Below are positions 17,555-26,441 of a DNA stretch of 64,000 bases, piece after piece (position 1 is the first letter of the stretch; each line of letters opens with the position of its first letter). Position numbers and translations under genes: made by a program. The notes beneath the pieces were generated by a model that did no database searches, was not told the DNA's origin, and saw only the letters and a list, made by a program, of their open reading frames with translations. Source of the stretch: Algoriphagus sp. (GTDB taxonomy: Bacteria > Bacteroidota > Bacteroidia > Cytophagales > Cyclobacteriaceae); contig NZ_JAMWZB010000001.1 of NCBI RefSeq assembly GCF_024305035.1, forward strand, positions 112,125 through 176,124, written 5' to 3'.

Positions 17555-18949
17555 ATGAACCGATACATTGATTTAATTCAACAGACTTTTGACTTTCCTA
17601 CCAATGAATTTCATGTGGAGAATAATGAATTGTTTTTCAACGGAGTGAACCTTATGGAAATCATTCAAACCTATGGTACTCCATTAAAACTTACCTATTT
17701 GCCCAAAATTTCTGAAAGTATACAAAACGCGAAATCCTATTTCAATAATGCCATTCAAACGCATAACTATCAAGGTAAATACACCTATTGTTACTGCACA
17801 AAATCTTCGCATTTTAGTTTCGTGTTGGATGAAGCGTTAAAAAATGATATCCATATCGAGACCTCCTCGACGTTTGATATTCCTTTGGTCAGAAGCCTGT
17901 ATGCCAAAGGCAAAATTACCAAAGATACCTACATTGTATGCAATGGCTTTAAGCGGGAGAAGTACAAGCAATACATCACCGAGTTGCTGAATGACGGTTT
18001 TAAAAACTGTGTGCCGATTTTGGATAATTTGACTGAAATTGATTATTACTTGGAACATGTAAACGTACCTTTTCAGGTCGGAATACGGATTGCCGCGGAT
18101 GAGGAACCCAAATTCGGTTTTTACACTTCCAGACTGGGGGTGCGGTACAATGACATTCTAAGTCTATACGAAGAAAAAATCAAAAACAATCCAAAGGTAA
18201 GCCTGAAAATGTTGCATTTTTTCATCAATTCAGGGATTCGGGATACGGCATATTATTGGTCTGAATTAACTCGCTTTATCCAGAAATACGTGGATCTTAA
18301 AAAAATAGCGCCCAGCTTAGATACGATGGACATTGGAGGAGGCTGGCCGATAAAAACCAATGTGTTTTTTGACTATGACTACCAATACATGGCCGATCAG
18401 ATTGTTAAAAACATCAAATGGATGTGTGCCAAAAACAACACCACCGAACCGAATATTTTTACTGAATTTGGAAGCTACACCGTAGGCGAAAGTGGTGCGG
18501 TACTTTATTCTGTTTTGGAGGAAAAACTTCAAAACGACAAGGAGCTATGGTATATGATCGATGGGTCATTTATTACCCAATTGCCTGATAGCTGGGGGCT
18601 CAATCAAAAGTACATCATGCTGGCAGTCAACAATTGGGACGAGGAATATCACAATATTTCCCTGGGAGGCCTAACCTGTGATAGCATGGATTATTATAAC
18701 TCAGAGGCTCATCAATTCAATATTTATCTTCCCAAGGTGGAAAAGGGAAGGACACAATACATTGGATTTTTTCACACCGGTGCCTATCAGGAATCTTTGG
18801 GGGGGTATGGTGGCATTCAACATTGTTTGATTCCAGCACCTAAGCATGTCTTGATCGATCGTGATGAAAATGGCCAAGTGAAGCATTGGCTTTTCGCCTC
18901 GGATCAGACTGAGGAGAGCATGTTGAAAGTGCTAGGCTACCAGGAATGA
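17555..18949 (+). CDS. Arginine decarboxylase-like PLP enzyme (alanine-racemase fold)
   Basis: About 464 residues of a fold-type III PLP decarboxylase. The N-terminal barrel has the PLP-lysine strand (YTYCYCTKSSHFSFVL), IGIRIAADEEP-like and FGF..SRLGV segments, and a glycine-rich phosphate loop MDIGGGWPI; the C-terminal domain holds the dimer-site Cys/Asp region (GLTCDSMDYY). The family includes biosynthetic arginine decarboxylase used for polyamine synthesis in Bacteroidota; substrate is inferred and supported by the neighbouring arginase. The ATG at 17555 (MNRYIDLIQQTFDFP) is chosen over 17477, whose extra residues look non-coding. Confidence 0.85.
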   Translation: MNRYIDLIQQTFDFPTNEFHVENNELFFNGVNLMEIIQTYGTPLKLTYLPKISESIQNAKSYFNNAIQTHNYQGKYTYCYCTKSSHFSFVLDEALKNDIHIETSSTFDIPLVRSLYAKGKITKDTYIVCNGFKREKYKQYITELLNDGFKNCVPILDNLTEIDYYLEHVNVPFQVGIRIAADEEPKFGFYTSRLGVRYNDILSLYEEKIKNNPKVSLKMLHFFINSGIRDTAYYWSELTRFIQKYVDLKKIAPSLDTMDIGGGWPIKTNVFFDYDYQYMADQIVKNIKWMCAKNNTTEPNIFTEFGSYTVGESGAVLYSVLEEKLQNDKELWYMIDGSFITQLPDSWGLNQKYIMLAVNNWDEEYHNISLGGLTCDSMDYYNSEAHQFNIYLPKVEKGRTQYIGFFHTGAYQESLGGYGGIQHCLIPAPKHVLIDRDENGQVKHWLFASDQTEESMLKVLGYQE

Positions 18950-19029
18950 GACTAAAACCTTCACGTTTTGATCTTTATAAAGAAAATAAAGCTTAAAAAT
19001 TTTAAATCGGTCAATTCCTATCATCAAAG

Positions 19030-19106
19030 AAGAATCTATTGAAAAAGTCGAGGGGCATACTTTTTTGCAAAAAATCAATCGATTTCGTGAAATAGATTCT
19101 TTTTTC
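19030..19106 (+). terminator. Branched stem with U-run, terminator or structured RNA
   Basis: AAGAATCTATT (19030-19040) pairs with AATAGATTCTT (19091-19101), followed by TTTTTC. The enclosed 50 nt contain two further hairpins: AAAAAGT/ACTTTTT (19042-19048, 19059-19065) and AAATC/GATTT (19072-19076, 19081-19085). The result is a three-way junction ending in uridines. It follows the decarboxylase gene and may simply be its terminator. Confidence 0.5.
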
Positions 19107-19168
19107 GTTAAAATACCCTGATTTTCAGCCAAATTATAGTTGGCAAGTATTTTGGTAACTTGAAGAAC

Positions 19169-21136
19169 ATGAAACAGCTTTTTTTCCTCTTCACACTTGT
19201 ACTTTCCTGTGGTCTAAAACTGAGTGCACAGGAAACCAAAAATTATAAAGGAGGATATACCTTTAATGATCTCCGAGGAATTGGGGATTTTTATTATTAC
19301 CTCATCGAAGATAATGAAGCTGTTTTAGACGGCAAATTTAACTTTGAATACAAAAAGCTCGACAGTCTCACTCGATCCAGTTTTCTAAAACTTAGCGTGG
19401 ACGGATCCTACAAATCCTACAAAAAGGATAAAGATTGGGTATACAAAAAAGCGGAGCATAAAATCAAAATTGAGGATATCCAGAATCGGTCGATCATTGC
19501 TGAGCTCGAGAGCAAGTTCATTGATCTAAAAGCTCACTACAAAGAAGGAAAGCTACAGGGAATTTGGGATTACTATGAGAATCGATGGGTGGGAGAATCG
19601 GCTAAAGAGGTTTTCAAAGCGGAGGATTTAGTATTCCAAGCTGATAAACTCACAGGTAAAGTCCGTTTTGAAAGTGCCGACGGAGCGAATACCTACCAGA
19701 TTTTTGGGCTAGTCAATGAAAAAGGATTAATGAATGGGAATTGGGACTTTTTTTATTCTTCAGATTCAATTTCTATCCATGAGACTCGGCGCTACGAAAG
19801 TGGTTTTTTGATCGGTTTGTCCAAAGTCAACAGCCTGACGAATGAAAAAATCGATGAAGTGGTTTTTTACAATGCCATTGAAAAGTTAGATTCTCTCAAT
19901 CAGGGTTTTGAGGTAGATTATTCGGTTTCTGAGGAGTTTTTTGGACTTACTTTCAATGATGGATTTTCTGAAGAAAGCCAAGAGTATCAAGGCCAATATC
20001 GGGGGACTTATTTGCTTGAGGATGCATTGACTCGAATTTTACAGTTTGAGCAAGGTAATTTTATCCAAGAAGGCAACTTGGTCAAATCTCCGATATCGAC
20101 CAGGAGATTTGCCTATGAAATTAGTAAAAAAGACAAGGAGCGTTATCAGGAAGCTATCGGGATTTTTGATGAATTACAGCGTGAGGCAGCTTTAAAAAGT
20201 CGTTTGGATTTTCTGATGCTCAATCAAAACACTGCTGATTCCCTTTCCTTCAGTAAGGCATATTTTGAATACCTGAATAATAAAGTCAAGAAGTTTGAAC
20301 GGGTAATCGACCTTTTGAAAAGTGAAAGTATTCGCTTTTTTGACCCAAGTAACTACCTCCGGGACGGACTGGATTTTCTCAAAGAATCCGAAACGATCCA
20401 ATATACCTACAGAGGCGAAGTGAAAACCAAAGAACTCGATTTCTCAGCAGTGGAGAAAGCCAATATGCTGGGTGAAGATCTGCTCAATTACCTCAATCAA
20501 GAACTCGCTTATTTTATTGAAATAGAGCAATATGTGAGTAGTCAACAGCAAGATTTCCGACAGGATAAGGATCTGGAAGCAATCGAATCGAGGATTTTGA
20601 GCGAGAAAGGCTTGATTGATAGTTTGCGAAAATCGCTTCGCCTAACAACGGATATTCATCGAACTTTGGTCCAGGCATTTTATGAAAATCTTGCGGTCGA
20701 TCAATACCAGATTCTGTTGGATCAGTATAATGAAACTGAGGATTTTCTCGATAAGGCAAGTGCAGGGGACGAAATCATTGAATTGCTTCAATTTGTACTT
20801 TCCCGACTTCCCGAATTGGATCAGTATGCAGGTTTAGGACAACAACTTCAAGCTGAGTTTACCGAGAAAACCTTGGATCCATTTACCTTTGAGTCTGAAT
20901 TTGAAGTACTTAGACAGGCCGCCTTGGTTCAAGCAGCCCAACGAATCATCTCCTATGAATTGAATCAAATCGAGCAAACTAAAGACTTTGAAGTGGTCAG
21001 AGCACGACTCCTGACCCTGGAATCCCTCAAAAACCGACTTTTGGAACTCAAAGGCAGAAATACCAAGCGATTGGAACGAAACCTCAACCAGGCCGGATCC
21101 GATATTAACCAACTTAAAAAATTGCTATCACTGTGA
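19169..21136 (+). CDS. Secreted coiled-coil protein of unknown function
   Basis: About 655 residues. The signal peptide MKQLFFLFTLVLSCGLKLSAQ predicts export. Residues about 20-260 resemble MORN-like/antigen-repeat beta strands ('HYKEGKLQGIWDYYENR', 'GLMNGNWDFFYSSDSISIHE', 'RRYESGFLIGLSKVNS'). From about residue 300 to the end it is rich in Leu/Glu/Lys heptads and likely coiled coil. Not recognised as a characterised family. It overlaps the DUF2490 gene by 4 bp (GTGA), so the two products probably act together in the envelope. Confidence 0.75.
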   Translation: MKQLFFLFTLVLSCGLKLSAQETKNYKGGYTFNDLRGIGDFYYYLIEDNEAVLDGKFNFEYKKLDSLTRSSFLKLSVDGSYKSYKKDKDWVYKKAEHKIKIEDIQNRSIIAELESKFIDLKAHYKEGKLQGIWDYYENRWVGESAKEVFKAEDLVFQADKLTGKVRFESADGANTYQIFGLVNEKGLMNGNWDFFYSSDSISIHETRRYESGFLIGLSKVNSLTNEKIDEVVFYNAIEKLDSLNQGFEVDYSVSEEFFGLTFNDGFSEESQEYQGQYRGTYLLEDALTRILQFEQGNFIQEGNLVKSPISTRRFAYEISKKDKERYQEAIGIFDELQREAALKSRLDFLMLNQNTADSLSFSKAYFEYLNNKVKKFERVIDLLKSESIRFFDPSNYLRDGLDFLKESETIQYTYRGEVKTKELDFSAVEKANMLGEDLLNYLNQELAYFIEIEQYVSSQQQDFRQDKDLEAIESRILSEKGLIDSLRKSLRLTTDIHRTLVQAFYENLAVDQYQILLDQYNETEDFLDKASAGDEIIELLQFVLSRLPELDQYAGLGQQLQAEFTEKTLDPFTFESEFEVLRQAALVQAAQRIISYELNQIEQTKDFEVVRARLLTLESLKNRLLELKGRNTKRLERNLNQAGSDINQLKKLLSL

Positions 21137-21975
21137 GATTGCATAAACTTACGATACATCAGGCTGGGATTACCTTCCTTTTGACTGCGGCATTTTCACT
21201 TCTTTGTGGAGTTGGTTTTGCTCAAAGTCAAAGCAAAGAGGAAGAACCCGAACAGCGAAATACGGCGCGAAGATCCGAGCTTTGGAATGGATTATACACC
21301 AAATATCGGGTCGGGGAAAAGCTCTATTATTATGGTGAGTATCACGTTCGAACGCGTGATCAGCTCGTGCAAAATATGGCTCAGATTTATCTCCGGTTTG
21401 GGATGAGTTATATTATCAACAAAAATCTAGAAATCACCGGTGGGATTGCGACACCATTTTATTGGGCTACTCCTGACTACAAAAATCAAGAAAAACCCTA
21501 TGATAACGTAGTCAATCAGTTTCGGTTTTGGCAGCAGGCACTGTTTATCCAGTCGATGGGACGGGCAAAAGTATACCATCAAATCCGTACTGAACAGCGC
21601 TGGAGAAGGGATAATTATGTCGGTTCTCCGTTTGAGCTGACCTGGAGATGGCGCTATAAAATCGCCACCTATATTCCGATTAATTCTCCCAAATTACAGC
21701 AAGGGACTTACTTTGCTTCGTTGTATAACGAGCTCTTCATCCAAACTGGAAAACCGGTTATCCGAAACCCTTTTGAGGACAACCGGACCTTTGTCGGGAT
21801 CGGCTATATTTTGAATGAAAATGTGCAGTTTCAAGCCGGGTATGCAAAAAGTTTTCAGCAGCGAGACTCAGGGATTGACTATGTCAATCGGGATTTAATC
21901 CGTTTCTCGGTGTATCACAATCTTGATTTTACCAAACGAAAAACCCCACCTGTGGAATTTCAGCCGGTTTTTTGA
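21133..21975 (+). CDS. DUF2490 outer-membrane beta-barrel-like protein
   Basis: 280 residues with a signal peptide (about 1-31, ending GVGFAQ). The body is a series of amphipathic, aromatic-rich strands (LWNGLYTKYRVGEKLYYYGEYHVRTRD, IYLRFGMSYIINKNLEITGGIATPFYW, VQFQAGYAKSFQQRD) characteristic of DUF2490, an outer-membrane barrel family. It ends in a terminal Phe, as barrel proteins often do. The start codon is GTG, embedded in the upstream stop (GTGA). Function unknown. Confidence 0.82.
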   Translation: MRLHKLTIHQAGITFLLTAAFSLLCGVGFAQSQSKEEEPEQRNTARRSELWNGLYTKYRVGEKLYYYGEYHVRTRDQLVQNMAQIYLRFGMSYIINKNLEITGGIATPFYWATPDYKNQEKPYDNVVNQFRFWQQALFIQSMGRAKVYHQIRTEQRWRRDNYVGSPFELTWRWRYKIATYIPINSPKLQQGTYFASLYNELFIQTGKPVIRNPFEDNRTFVGIGYILNENVQFQAGYAKSFQQRDSGIDYVNRDLIRFSVYHNLDFTKRKTPPVEFQPVF

Positions 21976-21976
21976 T

Positions 21977-22336
21977 TTAGAAGAAATACGGAAAATAAAT
22001 CAAACAAGCGATCAGAAATGCAGTAAAAGCAGCGAATGTCACGGCTCCAGATCCGATGTCTTTGATCAATCCGATTTTGCTGTGAAAATCTGGATGGATA
22101 AAGTCACAGATTTTTTCAATCGCAGTATTGAGGCTCTCCACAGACAAGACCAATCCGATCGCTAAAATCTGAAGGGCCCATTCCATTGGTTTAATTGCCA
22201 AATAGAACCCCAAAACCGTAAATGCTAGCGCAAAAATACCTTGGGCCATGATGGAATTTTCGTTTCGGATCAACCAAAAAAAGCCTTTCAAAGCAAAGTA
22301 GATACTTTTGATCCGGCCCAGAATGAAGTTTGCCAT
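21977..22336 (-). CDS. dgkA: Diacylglycerol kinase family protein
   Basis: About 119 residues, small integral-membrane kinase (DgkA/UdpK type). Three hydrophobic helices and the active-site signature VLSVESLNTAIEKICDFIHPD...LIKDIGSGAVTFAAF are present. Gram-negative members phosphorylate diacylglycerol and others undecaprenol; which applies here is not resolved. The ATG at 22336 (MANFILGRIKS) matches family N-termini better than 22354. Converges with the DUF2490 gene with a 1-bp gap. Confidence 0.9.
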   Translation of the reverse strand: MANFILGRIKSIYFALKGFFWLIRNENSIMAQGIFALAFTVLGFYLAIKPMEWALQILAIGLVLSVESLNTAIEKICDFIHPDFHSKIGLIKDIGSGAVTFAAFTAFLIACLIYFPYFF

Positions 22337-22381
22337 AGCGTTTTTTTTAGTCAAAAATAGAAAGAAAGGGCTTTTGTTAAA

Positions 22382-22419
22382 GCAAAAAATCTCCTATTCT
22401 TTTACAAGAAAAGGAGATT
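22382..22419 (-). terminator. Terminator of the D-threonine-aldolase-like gene
   Basis: On the minus strand AATCTCCTTTTCTT and AAGAATAGGAGATT form a stem of about 14 bp with one mismatch, followed by TTTTTGCTT. It is 30 bp past the stop codon of the gene at 22450. Confidence 0.85.
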
Positions 22420-22449
22420 GATTTGAGGAAACTTGGAGTCGAAATTCCG

Positions 22450-23568
22450 TTAGTTTTTACCAAAGGAACCCTCGCAGTGATCAATTATTTCCCCGTTTAA
22501 ACTTAAATAGGAACCCATTGCATCCGCAGTCATGCAAGAGTGAACGGGGAGAATCCCGAGAAGCTGACCGATTTTTGCCGTTTGCATCAAGGAATCAGAA
22601 GCTTTGATAATTCCGTGTTCCTGAGAAATACTTTTCAAATAGGAACGGTTTTGAATTTCGGGAATTTCCCAGCCATGTTCATTCAGGTAGACCACTTCTC
22701 CAAAATTAGCCGAGCCATCTTCTTCTTTTAATGCGTCCTTGGCCAGGTGGACTCCCCCTCCATGTACTAAAATTTCATTTCTTTCTCGATTGATATCTAC
22801 GATCGGCACTGCCAGGACCACGGCAATATCTGATTTGAAACAGCCACCCAGTTTTTCTTGCATTAAATCATAAAAGACAAAGTTTCCCGGTCCCATTTCA
22901 TCGATATCTCCAAAATCTTCCATTACCGCACAGCCAGGGGTATCACCCGTTCGGGTCAAAAGTTCTGGATATTCAGTTCGGTATTTGTTTTTGAGCATGG
23001 ATAGCGCATTGCGGGTTTGTTCATAAAGCTCAGGAATATCGGGCATGTAGTAGGAATGACCTGCGTGTAAATAAAACCCTTTAAAATTAAGGTTTTCTGA
23101 TTTTTTACTAATCAAAAGTATCTCTTCAATCAATCCAAAATCGGAAACCGAAACCCCCGTTCGCCCATATCCCGCATCTATTTCAATAAAAAAACCAACA
23201 GGAACGGTCAGCTCATCCACTAAGCGCTTTGCGGTCACCGGATTGATGACCTGTACGGAAATGGATTGGGCTTTTGCCAGGGTATTTAGCGTTGGGATTT
23301 CTCTCACATTGAATGGGAATGCGATATGAATATTTTTCCAGCCTTGACCGCTAAGGTACTCGGCCATTTTGATCGAAGAGACTGAAATTTCGGTAATCCC
23401 ATAGTCTTTAGCCCAACCACCGATCTTGCGGGACTGGGCAGTTTTCCAATGAGGAGCAAGATTTAATTCGTGACGCTTCGCTTTTTCTGCCATTCGCTTC
23501 AGATTTGCTCTGCAGATTTTTTCGTCGATGAGTAGGGTAGGAGAACTAATTGTGGAGAGGTAAGACAT
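22450..23568 (-). CDS. D-threonine aldolase / D-serine dehydratase-like PLP enzyme
   Basis: A 372-residue fold-type III enzyme. The PLP lysine is in NLAPHWKTAQSRKIGGW (near residue 42); an alanine-racemase-like barrel follows (FFIEIDAGYGRTGV; FYLHAGHSYY), and the C-terminal DSD1 domain has the zinc-binding His/Cys set (VHGGGVHLAKD; PVHSCMTAD). Family members cleave D-threonine or dehydrate D-serine; the real D-amino-acid substrate here is unknown. Monocistronic, with its own terminator. Confidence 0.88.
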   Translation of the reverse strand: MSYLSTISSPTLLIDEKICRANLKRMAEKAKRHELNLAPHWKTAQSRKIGGWAKDYGITEISVSSIKMAEYLSGQGWKNIHIAFPFNVREIPTLNTLAKAQSISVQVINPVTAKRLVDELTVPVGFFIEIDAGYGRTGVSVSDFGLIEEILLISKKSENLNFKGFYLHAGHSYYMPDIPELYEQTRNALSMLKNKYRTEYPELLTRTGDTPGCAVMEDFGDIDEMGPGNFVFYDLMQEKLGGCFKSDIAVVLAVPIVDINRERNEILVHGGGVHLAKDALKEEDGSANFGEVVYLNEHGWEIPEIQNRSYLKSISQEHGIIKASDSLMQTAKIGQLLGILPVHSCMTADAMGSYLSLNGEIIDHCEGSFGKN

Positions 23569-23779
23569 CGTGATTTATATTAGGCTTTTTGGTTCGAAGG
23601 TTAAAAATAAGAAATTCTCAGAACAGGGGAATGGATAAAGGGCTTAACCTCGCAAATGAGCGGATCGACTTGTCTTTCTTTTCTCTGTATTTGATGATTT
23701 TAATCATTGAAACTGTTGACGGAGATAGGCAACTTATTGAAAGAAAATATCCACCTTTCTTTATTGAAAAAATGCAGCT

Positions 23780-24547
23780 ATGGTATTCAAAATTCAAGGT
23801 CCATTCCTCACTGAAGTCGGGGAAATAGCGCGATTTACGGGGCGTTTTTTCCGTGAGGTCACCAAGCCTCGGCAGGAGTGGGAAGAATTTATCAACCAAT
23901 GCTACTGGGTAGGGTATAAATCCTTGACCCTAGTTGGAATTACTGCCTTTATAATGGGACTGGTTTTGACAATTCAGTCTCGCCCAACCTTGGTCGAATT
24001 TGGCGCCGCTTCACTTTTGCCAGCCATGGTTTCTGTTTCTTTGGTTCGCGAGATTTCACCGGTAATCACCGCTTTGATTTGTGCCGGAAAGATAGGTTCA
24101 GGGATGGGAGCAGAACTTGGCTCCATGCGGGTGACTGAGCAAATCGACGCCATGGAGGTTTCAGGTACCAATCCTTTCAAATATCTTGTGGTCACCCGAG
24201 TGCTGGCAAGCACCCTGATGGTCCCTGTATTGTCCAGTTTGGCGATTGCTATTTCCATTTATGGAGGATATTTGGGAGTGAACATTCGGGGTGAAGTGAG
24301 TTGGTCCCTGTACTGGTTCCAGGCCTACGATGCGTTGAGTTATGGAGATTTCATCCCGGGTTTTGTAAAAACCTTCTTTTTTGGGTTTGCGATCGGAATT
24401 GTTGGGACCTACAAGGGATATACTTCTAAAAAGGGAACCGAAGGAGTTGGGCAATCGGCTACCACAGCGGTAATTGTAGCTTCGCTATTGGTCTTCGTTC
24501 TTGATTTGCTGGCAGTTCAATTGATGGATTTAATGGGTCTGACTTAA
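23780..24547 (+). CDS. mlaE: MlaE-family ABC permease
   Basis: 255 residues, five or so TM helices, with the MlaE core: the glutamate-containing VSLVREISPVITALICAGKIGSGMGAELGSMRVTEQIDAMEVSG region (residues about 90-135, given as a span) and later TYKGYTSKKGTEGVGQSATTAVI. With MlaF and MlaD it forms an inner-membrane phospholipid transporter between the membranes. Starts the mlaE-mlaF-mlaD operon (1-bp gap to mlaF). Confidence 0.95.
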   Translation: MVFKIQGPFLTEVGEIARFTGRFFREVTKPRQEWEEFINQCYWVGYKSLTLVGITAFIMGLVLTIQSRPTLVEFGAASLLPAMVSVSLVREISPVITALICAGKIGSGMGAELGSMRVTEQIDAMEVSGTNPFKYLVVTRVLASTLMVPVLSSLAIAISIYGGYLGVNIRGEVSWSLYWFQAYDALSYGDFIPGFVKTFFFGFAIGIVGTYKGYTSKKGTEGVGQSATTAVIVASLLVFVLDLLAVQLMDLMGLT

Positions 24548-24548
24548 T

Positions 24549-25289
24549 ATGGGACAAGCCGAATTAATGATTAAAGTCGAACACATCAGCAAAGCATTTG
24601 GGGATAATGTCGTGCTCAATGATTTTTCCATGGAATTAAAAGCCCAGGAGAATTTAGTGATTTTGGGAAAATCTGGCTCTGGTAAATCCGTCTTGATCAA
24701 ATGCATCATCAATCTATTGGAACCTGATTCGGGCAGAATCGAAGTTCTGGGAAAAGATATCAATCAATTAAATCAGGAAGAAATGGATGATTTGAGAGCC
24801 GATGTTGGGTTTTTATTTCAGGCTAATGCACTCTATGATTCCATGACTGTGAGGCAAAATCTGGAATTTCCACTTCGGCGCCACTGGACACAAGAACAAA
24901 GAGAAAAAGATGCGAAAAACGCCATTTTGGAGGCCTTGGAAGATGTGGGATTGGTCCATACCTTGGATATGATGCCAGCAGAACTTTCCGGCGGAATGCG
25001 TAAACGTATTGCCTTGGCCAGAACTCTGATCTTAAAACCCCAAGTGATTCTTTACGATGAACCTACCACTGGACTTGATCCGATTACGGCACGAGAAATC
25101 AGCAATTTAATTGTTAAAATTCAGCATAAATATCAAACTGCTTCTGTCATCATTTCCCACGATATGAATTGTATTCGCATTACTTCAAATCGGGTGATTA
25201 TGCTGATCGATGGGAAGAATTATGCCTGTGATACCTTAGAGAATTTACATCAAAACCCCGATCCGAAGATTCGGGAATTCTTCGATTGA
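24549..25289 (+). CDS. mlaF: MlaF-family ABC ATPase
   Basis: 246-residue cytoplasmic ATPase of the lipid transporter. Walker A GKSGSGKSVLIK (about residues 38-48), Q-loop FLFQANALYD, ABC signature LSGGMRKRIALART, Walker B VILYDEPTTGLDP and H-loop SVIISHD are all intact, so it should be active. Located between mlaE and mlaD with essentially no spacing. Confidence 0.96.
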   Translation: MGQAELMIKVEHISKAFGDNVVLNDFSMELKAQENLVILGKSGSGKSVLIKCIINLLEPDSGRIEVLGKDINQLNQEEMDDLRADVGFLFQANALYDSMTVRQNLEFPLRRHWTQEQREKDAKNAILEALEDVGLVHTLDMMPAELSGGMRKRIALARTLILKPQVILYDEPTTGLDPITAREISNLIVKIQHKYQTASVIISHDMNCIRITSNRVIMLIDGKNYACDTLENLHQNPDPKIREFFD

Positions 25290-25291
25290 TT

Positions 25292-26260
25292 ATGAAAAAG
25301 GAAAAACAAATGGCACATGCAAAACTGGGGTTTATGGTCTTAGCCGGAATGGTATTTTTGGTTTTCTCCCTCTACATGATCGGGAAAAATCAAAATATCT
25401 TTGGGACATCTTTTCAATTGTATGCAGACCTTGAAAACATCAATGGACTGCTGCCCGGCAATAATGTGCGTTTCCGTGGAATGGATATAGGAACTGTAAG
25501 CGGGGTAGAAATGCTGGACGATCAAACCATTCGGGTAGGCTTACTCATCCATAAATCCAAACAGCAATTTATAGGCAAAAATTATGAAGTGACGATTAGT
25601 ACCGATGGCTTAATGGGAAATAAAGTCCTTCAGATTTTGGTAGTCAATGGAGATTTTGCCCCAGTTGAGGAGGGAGATGTGCTTGGTGCCAGTTTGGTCT
25701 CGGGCACGAATGAACTAATGGGTCGACTTGATCGATCGGGGGAATACCTGGAAAAGTCACTGATTAATATTACCGCGATCACCGAGCGATTGAATTCCAA
25801 TAATTTGCTTTGGGATTTTTTATCTGATGAGGAGTTAACCCTAGAGATTAAAAAGACCCTTGGTGAATTTCGTCAAGCGGGTACGGCGGCAAGAAAAATG
25901 ACTCAGGCGGGTGAAGAAATCTTGACTCATCTTCAGGAAGGTGAGGGCTTGGTCCATACGCTATTTACCGACACCACCATGGTTTCTTCTTTTGAACAAT
26001 CCATGCATGCTTTGGCCCGAAGCACCGATCAAGCAGCGGTGCTTATGGAAAATCTGGCTCAAATCAGTGCTAACCTGGAAGATGGAAAAGGCACCGCAGG
26101 GATGCTGTTGAATGATTCAAGTTTTCAGGAACATGTTTCTCAACTGATGGTTGAGCTCAGAGAAAGTTCAGAAAAACTCAATGAAAATCTGGAAGCCATG
26201 CGAAGTAATATCCTTTTTCGGCGGTATTTTAGAAAACAGGAAAAAGAAGCCGGAAATTAG
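25292..26260 (+). CDS. mlaD: MlaD-family MCE-domain protein
   Basis: About 322 residues: one N-terminal TM anchor (LGFMVLAGMVFLVFSLYMIG), one MCE domain (about residues 40-125, with LLPGNNVRFRGMDIGTVSGVEML), then a long helical tail predicted to form the tunnel that carries phospholipid across the periplasm. The ATG at 25292 lies just after the mlaF stop; the upstream TTG at 25286 would overlap it. The helical tail is longer than in E. coli MlaD, as is usual in Bacteroidota. Confidence 0.93.
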   Translation: MKKEKQMAHAKLGFMVLAGMVFLVFSLYMIGKNQNIFGTSFQLYADLENINGLLPGNNVRFRGMDIGTVSGVEMLDDQTIRVGLLIHKSKQQFIGKNYEVTISTDGLMGNKVLQILVVNGDFAPVEEGDVLGASLVSGTNELMGRLDRSGEYLEKSLINITAITERLNSNNLLWDFLSDEELTLEIKKTLGEFRQAGTAARKMTQAGEEILTHLQEGEGLVHTLFTDTTMVSSFEQSMHALARSTDQAAVLMENLAQISANLEDGKGTAGMLLNDSSFQEHVSQLMVELRESSEKLNENLEAMRSNILFRRYFRKQEKEAGN

Positions 26261-26338
26261 AACGGATTGATTTTACTGGTGAAGATCCTTTCTTTTCGGT
26301 AACGGCTGCTGAATGGCAGGTGTATTTTACCCTAACAA

Positions 26339-26371
26339 TTGTACATAAGCCCGTCAATTCTACTAATTTTG
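26339..26371 (+). promoter_or_regulatory. Possible promoter for alaS
   Basis: TTG (26339-26341) and TAATTTTG (26364-26371) fit the -33/-7 consensus, but the 22-bp spacing is slightly long. A start near 26377 would leave a 65-nt leader before the alaS ATG at 26442. Confidence 0.4.
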
Positions 26372-26441
26372 AGTCCCGATGAAAAAGGCGCATTTTTGTG
26401 CCTTAATTCGTTTATTCAATCATTCGTTTGCATTAATCTTC

